DNA from: Saccharomycopsis malanga
Lineage: Eukaryota; Ascomycota; Saccharomycetes; Ascoideales; Saccharomycopsidaceae
DNA: 64,000 nt
Reading direction: 5' to 3'
Assembly (NCBI GenBank): GCA_004014935.1
Contig: CP025321.1
Span: 248,001 to 312,000, forward strand
Below the pieces are notes generated by a model. That model worked only from the letters and a program-made list of their open reading frames with translations, searched no databases and was not told the DNA's origin. Below are positions 1 to 8,166 of the stretch, piece after piece. Made by a program: the position numbers and the translations under genes. Each line of letters opens with the position of its first letter. Within the stretch, counting starts at the first letter, position 1.

Positions 1-1302
1 TGCTGGCGCTTGGATCTGTCCATCACCAATTTGAGTGACAAGATCAAAAGTGTTAGTAGTCTTTGCTGAGGCAAATAGGCTTGATGAAAGGGTCACCAGA
101 ACACTTGGAATTGGCGCTGACAGAATAGAGCTAGCAACCGGTAATGGAGGAGCACCAGTAGGTATACTGACAGGGGAACTGCTTGGAGGAATCAGTACGC
201 TATCAGTAGCTTTTAATGTATTGGAAGAAAACTCTATTGGCTGAGAAGTTGTAAGCGGAATAAGATCAGAAGGGGGAACATTTGAGGAAGTAGGCACCTG
301 TTCAATAGGCTGTGAAGTTGTCAATGGAATGAGTGAGGACACATGAGCATCTAATGTAGAAGATGGACTAGGCGGATTATAAGCCTGGGAAGTGGTGAGA
401 GGGATCAAAGATGTTGGAGCTGTGGTTGATGGGGCAGGAGCTTGTATTTGACCATCGCCAATCTGTGAGATCAAGTCATAAGTGTTAGAAGTTTTTGCAC
501 TGGCCAAGATGGTAGGTTTCGCGGAAGAAGGCGTAGCTGGTCCTGGTGGGCTCAGTATGCTATTAGTACCTTTTAAAGTATTGGATGGCACAGGTCTGCT
601 AGAGTAAGTTTCTGTAAGAGGAACAATGTTTACATAGGAAGAGCTAGGAGTAGGTGCCTGTTCAATAGGTTGGGAGGTAGTCAATGGAACCAATGGTGAT
701 GATGGTTGGAAAGGTGATGATGGACTTGGAATAGCCTGGGAGGTTGTAAGAGGAATTAATGAATGAGTGGCATCCAAAGTAGATGATGGAACAACAGATG
801 GTACATTAGAAGACTCGTAAGGGGCTTGGATTTGACCATCAAAAATTTGGGTTACTAAAGCGAAAGTGTTTGTAGATTTGCCGTTATTTGTAGCAGGGCC
901 TTGAGGAGACATTGTCGAAGCTGTTGGGGCCAAAGTAGCACTTGGTTGTGAATCGGTTTCATCCAAAGCTGATGCACCTTGTAATGATTTGAAAGGAAGT
1001 GAAACAGGCCCACCAGAAAACCCATTTGCACCAGGTATTGGGCCACTGGTAGCAGGAGGTTGTAAGGCACCTGTTTGCACAGGAGGTGCTGATGCTGGAG
1101 GAGCTGAAGTTGTGCCTACAGCTGCTAATGTACTGGCCACGTTATTGACGGGAGCATCTGTTGGTGCTTGAATCTGCCCGTCACCAATTTGAGACACTAA
1201 ATCATATGAGTTTGTTTCTCTTTTCTGATAAAGGGGTAAACTGGTTGCTGTCAAAGCCATCACGACATTGAGAAGCACGGTTTTTTTGTTAAGTAAAACC
1301 AT
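1..1302 (-). CDS. PIR-family cell-wall protein, C-terminus beyond window
   Basis: The reading frame opens at the ATG at 1302-1300 and stays open for 434 codons to the window edge, so the C-terminus is missing from view. The first ~20 residues form a hydrophobic signal peptide, followed by a Lys-Arg Kex2-type site at residues 27-28. Four copies of the PIR signature (S/T)QI(G/F)DGQIQA lie at 1165-1194, 823-852, 439-468 and 7-36. In the PIR family the first Gln of this motif forms the alkali-labile ester link to beta-1,3-glucan. The rest is Ser/Thr/Pro-rich and carries about five copies of (I/V)PLTTSQ, as expected of an O-mannosylated wall protein. PIR motifs usually lie in tandem about 20 residues apart; here they are 114-144 residues apart, which is odd. 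The four-cysteine C-terminal domain of Pir/Cis3 proteins would lie off the edge. Confidence 0.88.
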   Translation of the reverse strand, partial: MVLLNKKTVLLNVVMALTATSLPLYQKRETNSYDLVSQIGDGQIQAPTDAPVNNVASTLAAVGTTSAPPASAPPVQTGALQPPATSGPIPGANGFSGGPVSLPFKSLQGASALDETDSQPSATLAPTASTMSPQGPATNNGKSTNTFALVTQIFDGQIQAPYESSNVPSVVPSSTLDATHSLIPLTTSQAIPSPSSPFQPSSPLVPLTTSQPIEQAPTPSSSYVNIVPLTETYSSRPVPSNTLKGTNSILSPPGPATPSSAKPTILASAKTSNTYDLISQIGDGQIQAPAPSTTAPTSLIPLTTSQAYNPPSPSSTLDAHVSSLIPLTTSQPIEQVPTSSNVPPSDLIPLTTSQPIEFSSNTLKATDSVLIPPSSSPVSIPTGAPPLPVASSILSAPIPSVLVTLSSSLFASAKTTNTFDLVTQIGDGQIQAPA

Positions 1303-3119
1303 GTTGGATACTTGTATATAAACTGAATTTTTTGCCTTTTTATGTCTATCTGTGAGGGTTTTCTTCTTAGGTTTTGTCAATAATGATGCCGTTAATGGTG
1401 ATTGTAATTTTTTTTTTCTAAAGTCCTGTTCATAAAACTTCTTGTGATAGCCTGCTAACAATAATTAGAAGATCTTTCCTGAAATTTCCTGTTAAAATGA
1501 ATCAAAACTAATTCTAATTGTCCTGTCAATAATCACTATAAATCTGTATTCCAACAGGTGAAAATAGGCAACAATCTACGGTCTACAAAAAAGGATTTAT
1601 AACTTTCCAAAAAACAGATCTTCAAGGAAACCTCAAATATATAAAGTCTTACACATTTCTGTTACCATCCAAGCAAAAATCCCCACAATAGTCTTTGGCA
1701 CAGCGGCCATGGATATGCCCAAGCCCAGTGGACGGAGCCTCCAAAAGCACGAACATGTTGATACGCCTTGCGCTCGGACCCCTCTCCAAGGACCGTTCTG
1801 CAACGCCTCCACTACTCAGGAAACAATACTATTGGCAAAATCCAATACGAAAACCGGAAATGCTGACACGAACCCATAGTTGGAACGTTTGGCTGTCTAG
1901 CTTTCACAACGCCTACTGGATTGTCTAGACCTTTTGCAATTCATTATCCACTGTTTTTCATAGCCTCCAAACGGTGTTCCGTACTGAGGATAAAGAGCCG
2001 CTGTCCAATTAGCCGTTACAACGTAGTCCATACCAGAATGACAAATATCCATGTGTGAGTTCATACTGTAGCAAAAAATGCTGTATTGCATCTTTGATTA
2101 CAATACAGCCGTGAATTTCATGAGTGTCTTCAAAAATACATAACACCGTACTGGCTTATTGGTGAATTTGGTGAATTTTATGGGAAAAAATACAACAAGT
2201 TGCACCAAGAGTTTTAGAAGTGGCAAAACTCTTATTTACTATGAAAAGTAAAGATTGTAGATAGTTCTTTTTATAAACCCACGAATATCTTGATAAACCG
2301 TTAGTTGGTACAACTTTTGATATAAAACTAGTATCAAAAAGCTTTTGTCAACTACAATAAAATTACATTCCTTATTATTAATAGGTGTGATATCCCTAAC
2401 AATGGCGCCCAAAAAATGAGTTACAGCCTCGATTATCTGAATGTAATCCTACTTTAGACTTTTGAACTGTCAAGCCTGGTTGTGATACAATGTCTTGCAA
2501 ATTAGACATTTGTTAATTTGAAAAAAGGCGAGTGATAGACTTTTTGGTGTCCTGTCATTTGCTGAGATTCATATTTTGAAATAGTTGATTGGTTAACAGA
2601 AGAGCATTTAACAAAAACATAGTAGTAAATAAACCAAACTGTCTAGGTCATTTTAGAGGCAATTGCACCCACCTGTGTTTCCACGGTCAACTGTTAACGA
2701 TTTACTACCAAATTAGGCATTCGGTTAATACCATCCAATCACTCATTATCCTGGTAGGCTTAAACTCCGAAGCTAAGATAAAAACACTGTCACCTGTCCC
2801 AAAACTACTTAATTCCGGGTTGTCAAGCTATATTCAGCAGAACTACTTCTATAATAGACTATGGTATACTTATTAGTTGACGTCTGCTGATTGGCCACCT
2901 CATGGCGAGATCACGTATACACGTCGGTGGCCGATTGTCACTGCCAGATTGCTAAAAAGAGACTAAACTCCTTATATTTCGGACTTTTTCAACGTATTTC
3001 TTGAACGGTGCTACAACACATTATACTTTACAGGTGTTATTTCGAACAACTAACACTGTTATTATTTTCTTCAATTGTTTTTACTAATTACTAATTACTA
3101 TTATAACTACAAACATACA
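1303..3119. other. Intergenic region, divergent promoters of the PIR gene and the oxidoreductase
   Basis: This 1.8-kb interval separates two divergently transcribed genes and should hold both promoters. A less AT-rich block lies at about 1690-1930 and a GC-richer patch with two ACGT cores at about 2885-2940. I see no tRNA, no repeat and no convincing open frame. Confidence 0.5.
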
Positions 3120-4181
3120 ATGGCTCAAGACAAGGTTTTAAACGTCGGTATTGTTGGCACTGGTATTTTTGCCACTGACACCCATTTGCCAAACATCCAA
3201 AAGTTGCCTGAGCAGTTCAAGGTTGTTGCTGCCTCAAACCGTACCAAGTCTAAGGCCGAAGCCTTTGCTACCAAGGCTGGCATTTCTGATGACAAGGTTT
3301 ATTCTGCTTATGAAGACTTGCTTAATGACAAGGACGTTGATGTTGTTGATGCCTTGCTTCCTGTTGAAAACAATGTTGTCATCATTGAAAAAGCCATCAA
3401 GGCCGGGAAGCCAATTGCCATTGAAAAGCCAATTGCTAACAATGTGGAAAATGCCAGAAAGATTGTGGAACTCACCAAAAACTCCAATGTTCCAGTGTTG
3501 GTCTTGGAAAACTGGTTATACCATAATGCACTCAATATTGTCAAGCCAAAATTGGAGGAACTTGGAAAGGTTACCGGTTTCAACTTCCAATCCACTGGCC
3601 CATTCTCTCCAAGCAATAAGTATTTGGCTACTTCCTGGAGAGCCAAGCCAAAACATGTTGGTGGTTATTTATCCGATGGCGGTGTCCATCAATTGGCTTA
3701 CTTGGTAGACATTCTTGGAGAAGTTGACACCATTTCTGCCCAAACCAGCCAGCTCAGAGAAGCCTCGGGAGCTGATGACATCTTGTTTTCCACCTTGAAG
3801 ATGAAAAGTGGTGCTATTGGTACCTTCACTTATGGTTCTGCTTTTGGTGCTGTTGACAAGTCTAGAAAATTCATCATTTATGCTCAAAAGGGTTCTATTG
3901 TGTTTGACTTTTCTCCATCTAACAAGAAGCCATTCATCAAGGTTTCTTACGGTGAAGATGCTTCAAATGTCAAGTCTGAAGTTATCGAAATTGACGAGCC
4001 AGACTCTTCCAACGGTATTGTCACAGAATTTAAAAACTTCCATGAAGCTGTTGTCAACAATGACAAGTCTCTTTTGAAGAGTCAGCCATCTGCTGTTTTC
4101 CACCACTTGGCCATTATTGAAGCCGCTTTGCAAAGTTCAAACGACGGAGGTAACGCCAAAAAAGTTGCCTCTGTACTTTGA
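3120..4181 (+). CDS. Gfo/Idh/MocA-family NAD(P)-dependent oxidoreductase
   Basis: The 353-residue protein starts at the ATG in ACAATGGCTC at 3120; the frame extends a little upstream but without an ATG. An N-terminal Rossmann fold is marked by GIVGTGIFA at about residues 9-17. The family's hallmark EKP motif lies in AIEKPIA around residue 101, and the C-terminal alpha/beta domain carries DGGVHQLAYL, supplying the conserved His of the family. These enzymes oxidise or reduce sugars, inositols or related polyols with NAD(P); dihydrodiol or xylose dehydrogenases and the regulator Gal80 share the fold. The length fits a soluble cytosolic enzyme. The substrate cannot be read from the sequence. The strong TTG/GCC-type codon bias suggests good expression. 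Confidence 0.88.
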   Translation: MAQDKVLNVGIVGTGIFATDTHLPNIQKLPEQFKVVAASNRTKSKAEAFATKAGISDDKVYSAYEDLLNDKDVDVVDALLPVENNVVIIEKAIKAGKPIAIEKPIANNVENARKIVELTKNSNVPVLVLENWLYHNALNIVKPKLEELGKVTGFNFQSTGPFSPSNKYLATSWRAKPKHVGGYLSDGGVHQLAYLVDILGEVDTISAQTSQLREASGADDILFSTLKMKSGAIGTFTYGSAFGAVDKSRKFIIYAQKGSIVFDFSPSNKKPFIKVSYGEDASNVKSEVIEIDEPDSSNGIVTEFKNFHEAVVNNDKSLLKSQPSAVFHHLAIIEAALQSSNDGGNAKKVASVL

Positions 4182-4610
4182 AGTTGATTTTAGAATGAAC
4201 ATTTTGTTTTGATGTGAATAAAACAGGGACTTGTCAAAAAAGATTGTACCATGCTTTTCAATAGTATTTGATAAATGTTAAAAATTTAAAATTGTAAAAC
4301 ATAGCAATATTGTGTACTGTTTTAAGCTGTAAATTGTTGTAGAGTCAAACTTACCTTTTTGTTTAAAGTATGGTTAAATTGCTAACTTATATTTGTAAAT
4401 AGTATAAAGGAAGTTTAATGAGCAGTCAACAAAACAAGTCATTTGTTCTGCGTCTGGTGTAGATTCTTATGAAATTTGATATGTTGAGATAGTTTGAAAT
4501 GACTGTTGAAGTTTAGTGTTGAGTTTCGTGTTACATATGGTTGAAATGTTACTGACAATATGCGATAATCACTCCTACTGGTGCATCGAATTCCATAATC
4601 TCAACAAAAG

Positions 4611-4677
4611 TGAATCAAATATATTGAGTCACTGAGTCTTGAATCATTTGACTCAACCATTTGACTCAATTGAATCA
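4611..4677. promoter_or_regulatory. Cluster of seven TGANTCA-like bZIP sites
   Basis: Seven TGANTC(A/T) elements fall within 67 bases: TGAATCA at 4611, TGAGTCA at 4625, TGAGTCT at 4633, TGAATCA at 4640, TGACTCA at 4649, TGACTCA at 4662 and TGAATCA at 4671. Three match the Gcn4/AP-1 consensus TGA(C/G)TCA exactly. The cluster lies about 690 bp upstream of the transporter start, so control of that gene by an amino-acid-starvation or Yap-type factor is a reasonable inference. Confidence 0.6.
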
Positions 4678-4940
4678 GCGACGGACTGCCGATCTAAAAT
4701 TTGCAACATTAAACATCTGTCTCAGATGTATAACGTATGGCCATATACCTGAGAATTTCCAGTGATCATGGTAACTGAAATACAATAGAAAAGCCGTACT
4801 ATCCTGTGTCAATGTTTTACCAAGCGTTGTTTTGTTGAGTTATATAATATCTCAAGCATTTTACAATCATTTATACAACTCTTCAATTCAATCCTAAACC
4901 ATATTTACTGACTTTCGGTAAGTCTATGTAACATCATTGG

Positions 4941-5113
4941 TAAATAATAACTCATATAGATAAATAATAACTCATATGGATAAATGATAACTCATATGGA
5001 TAACTCATATGGATAAATAATAACTCATATGGATAAATAATAACTCATATGGATAAATAATAACTCATATGGATAAATAATAACTCATATGGATAAATAA
5101 TAACTCATATGGA
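4941..5113. repeat. 20-bp minisatellite, about 8.6 units
   Basis: The unit TAAATAATAACTCATATGGA occurs eight times in full, with one shortened unit at 5001-5013 that lacks the first seven bases. The first and third units each carry a single substitution; the last five are identical. Most junctions create GGATAA, a GATA-type core, and the first junction reads AGATAA, matching the HGATAR site of fungal nitrogen-control GATA factors. Confidence 0.95.
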
Positions 5114-5364
5114 GTCAGTTCAAGTCACATTTATGACTGTAATAATGGGCGATCCATTGAAAAATGCGTCCAAGATGATTCAATGTGTTTCCTGATAGGG
5201 CAATTTTCGGTGACTCTCGAACGCCGAGAAATTAATTTTTTCAACAAAAAAGTGTATGAACATTTTGTCATGTATATAAATCAAGTTTTTTTCCTATATT
5301 ACAATTTTTTATCAATTTCCATTTCATGTTATAGGCTACTAAAGCGAGAAAAAAAATAAAAAGG

Positions 5365-6888
5365 ATGACGAGTGTTCAGGAAACTGGGTCCATGAGCAGC
5401 GACAACAAGAACTTGGAAACAGCAGCTACCATCTCTGGAACCAATCCAGATGAATCCTCCAAGCCAGACCTTATCTTGACTGATGAAGAACAGCGCAGAC
5501 TCGACCGTATTTACTTTAGGCTTGATGCTCGGATTATTCCTGCCTTATGGTGCCTCTACTTCTTATCCTCCTTTGGCTCCTCTGCGTATGGAAACACCCT
5601 TACCATGAACTATGAAGACAAACATTCATTATCTCAATCGCTCAACATGACTCCTCACAAGCTTTCTATTGCCAGTGCTTTGTACTACGTTGGTTACATT
5701 ATTTTTGATTTACCTATGAACTTGGCAATGACTAGACTTCCGCCTCAGATTTGGCTTGCCAGAACCATAATTTCTGTAGGACTTGTGTACTGTTGTTATG
5801 CCTCTCTTAAATCCCCAGGCGGGCTTATTGCTGTCAGAATGATCAGTGGTATTTGTGGGGCTGGTATCTGGCCTGGAATGGCGTATTACATTTCACTTTG
5901 GTACCCAACAGAAAGATCCACCAAACGTATTGGCTACTATTTCACAGCAGCTCAGATTTCTGCTGCTGTAGCTGGTTTGGTCAGTGCTGGCTTCCAGAAA
6001 ATTGACGGTAACAGGGGCTATTACGGCTGGCAGTGGTTGTTTTTGGTCTACGGTGTCATTACATTGGCAGTGGGAATCTCCTTGGTTTGGTGGCTTCCAG
6101 ACAGACCAAAGTCAACAGAACGTTTCAACGGCACAGTAAACAAGTTCGAGCAGCGGTTAAACGCCTTTTTGCCTAAAAACCCCTTTCCTTTAAACGACCG
6201 CGATGCTATCATCCACATGAAAGACATGGAAACACACACTAGAAGAAAAATGCAATGGTCCTGGACAGATTTGTTCAATGTCATCAAAGACCCAAGAATC
6301 TGGCCTCTTATCATGATGTACTTTGGTGTTGTAGGCACTGGATTTGGTCTTGCTGTTTTTGGCACCACCATTATCAAAACTAACAACCCTTCCTTGACCG
6401 GCATCCAGGTGTCTCTTTTATATGCTCCAATCTGGCTCTTCGACTTGGGTGGTATCCTTACAATTACCCCTTTTGCTGACAAATACAAGAACTATCGTGG
6501 CTTGATCTTCTCCTTTGCTACAGCAATTATCATTTGTGGAATGTGTGTCACTACATATGCCCATGGGAAATGGAGCAAGTATGGTGGCTTACTTATTGCC
6601 GGCTATGGTCTTGGCCCAACCGTTCCAATCTGTATGTCTTGGACCGCAGAGATCTTCCAGCCTCGCCATGGTGACGTCGGTACTGCTGCTGCTTCTGCCA
6701 TTGTCACCGGCTTGGGCAATTTGGGAACAGTCATGGCCACATATGCTTTGTATACCGGCTGGCCAGAAGATAAGGCAAGATTATACCGTGATAGTAACAT
6801 GATTCTTGTGTTAATCTTAGGCATCAGTATCCTCGCCGCAGGGAGTTGCCACTTGCTAAGACGTTTTTTGGGCGATTTTAAACAATAG
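5365..6888 (+). CDS. MFS transporter, allantoate permease (Dal5) family
   Basis: The 507-residue protein has a hydrophilic N-terminus of ~50 residues, then many hydrophobic spans consistent with 12 transmembrane helices. The motif RIYFRLDARIIPALW followed by GNTLTMN matches the family's first-helix signature (D.RI.P..W...L...D..N.GNA), although the usual acidic DR pair is replaced by GSSAY. Later features include GICGAGIWPGMAYYISLWYP and GNLGTVMATYAL. Members of the anion:cation symporter family (Dal5, Tna1, Fen2, Seo1, Thi73, Yct1) import small organic anions such as allantoate, nicotinate or pantothenate at the plasma membrane. The exact substrate cannot be assigned. The promoter contains GATA and Gcn4-like elements, which would fit nitrogen-regulated uptake. 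Confidence 0.85.
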   Translation: MTSVQETGSMSSDNKNLETAATISGTNPDESSKPDLILTDEEQRRLDRIYFRLDARIIPALWCLYFLSSFGSSAYGNTLTMNYEDKHSLSQSLNMTPHKLSIASALYYVGYIIFDLPMNLAMTRLPPQIWLARTIISVGLVYCCYASLKSPGGLIAVRMISGICGAGIWPGMAYYISLWYPTERSTKRIGYYFTAAQISAAVAGLVSAGFQKIDGNRGYYGWQWLFLVYGVITLAVGISLVWWLPDRPKSTERFNGTVNKFEQRLNAFLPKNPFPLNDRDAIIHMKDMETHTRRKMQWSWTDLFNVIKDPRIWPLIMMYFGVVGTGFGLAVFGTTIIKTNNPSLTGIQVSLLYAPIWLFDLGGILTITPFADKYKNYRGLIFSFATAIIICGMCVTTYAHGKWSKYGGLLIAGYGLGPTVPICMSWTAEIFQPRHGDVGTAAASAIVTGLGNLGTVMATYALYTGWPEDKARLYRDSNMILVLILGISILAAGSCHLLRRFLGDFKQ

Positions 6889-8166
6889 TTTTGGTATTTT
6901 AGAAAGCTACTATAGACAGTTATTTGGACATAATGTAAACAATCTTACAATAATAAATTTTTACTTCAGATTAATCGTTATGCAGCATTGTACTTGTATA
7001 TAATGTGTTTAGCCGTTTTACGCTGACTTAATTGCAACATAAACTATGAATTTTCGAGGTCAACACTAAACATTACAAAATCAACTATATGATAAGCACC
7101 AACATACCAGGCTAGGTATATTAAAATGATGAGACACAATTTAATCACTAGAACGTAAAGCTGTAGGACCTACAGTTTACCCTCACTTCATTAGCAAGTA
7201 AGGCAACAATAACTTCTTGTCATCATGCTTTATCACTTAGAAGTAGATAACGCCCTAGTTTATTAGCTCTAACGTTCTGTTTATTTGTAACACTTCTCTT
7301 ATGTCAAGTTTCACCTAATAGTGCCGGTGCCTTTCTAAAAACCTAAAGTAGCCCGTTTCTGGTGCCAACAGTTTTTATATATAGCCAAGAAGCACCAAAA
7401 TATGGTAAATTTGACTTTCGAAACCACTGAATACTCTGGTCTAGGAATCATTGAATACTTACCATACCCCTGTATTTAGTTAAACGTTCTGGTCAAGGCA
7501 GAGCTCCTCATTTTTATCACCTGCCATGACACACTTGTCAAATATAACTTACCAAAAAAATGTGCTTTGGCGTCTCAACTGATAATTTTTATTGTAAATG
7601 TTAATTACTATTTCATTGACGCCTCTCAGGCCCTCTATTGTCAAAGTTTCTTGCTTTTGTTTAGTTCTCAAATAGCTTAGAAAACCCTTTATTGTATTTT
7701 ACATTTAATACAGAATTATACAGCCATTATTAAATTCAATACTTGATTATACAACAATTGGTGTGCTTTCATACATAATACAACCATTAGTTCAGAAAAA
7801 TGCCACTACTTAGTTAGCACTAAAGCTGTTTTTCAAACCTCTTTTTCTTGGTGCCACTCTGGTTGCAAATCTCAAAAAATAATTAGTTGTATGGTAATGC
7901 TTTCGTCATGAATTAAAATGATATCTAGCCCTTATCTCTGCTCCCATGGACGGTGGAAAAGCTGCTCCTTGGAATTTCCACAGCTGGTTCCTCAACATGC
8001 ATGGGGATGCGTCATCCTGCGTCATCCTGCGCGGGGCATACTGCGTATAGTATTTAACATTTCAACATCCCTCTATGTCACAATTTTTTGAAGTAAAACG
8101 ATGCACCTTGTTCTTAAAGTTACTGTATTGTGTTTTATTCTTTGTTAAGGATATATTCACGTTGAG
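6889..8166. other. Intergenic region upstream of the amino-acid permease
   Basis: This 1.3-kb stretch lies between two genes on the same strand. A 15-base near-palindrome (CTGTAGGACCTACAG) sits at 7161-7175. A directly repeated TGCGTCATCC lies at 8009-8028, about 140 bp before the permease start. No open frame or RNA gene is supported. Confidence 0.5.
8009..8028. promoter_or_regulatory. Direct repeat TGCGTCATCC x2, ATF/CREB-like
   Basis: Two head-to-tail copies of TGCGTCATCC carry a CGTCA core, the half-site of ATF/CREB or Gcn4-type bZIP factors. The first also forms an inverted repeat, GGATG-CGT-CATCC, at 8005-8017. The position about 140 bp upstream of the permease start suggests a promoter element. 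Confidence 0.4.

Larger units (their letters stand above)
4182..5364. other. Intergenic region with TGANTCA cluster and minisatellite
   Basis: The interval holds the oxidoreductase 3' end and the long promoter of the downstream transporter. It contains a cluster of bZIP-type sites at 4611-4677 and a 20-bp minisatellite at 4941-5113, both listed separately. A GGTAAGT at about 4916 and a TATAG at about 5331-5335 could bound a leader intron, but no TACTAAC-like branch site was found. Confidence 0.6.

Noticed and set aside
4916-5335. A possible 5' leader intron of the transporter, GGTAAGT to TATAG
   Set aside because: No TACTAAC-like branch site lies near the putative acceptor.
7161-7175. A 15-base near-palindrome
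   Set aside because: It is an isolated short inverted repeat with no gene or element context; it could be chance.
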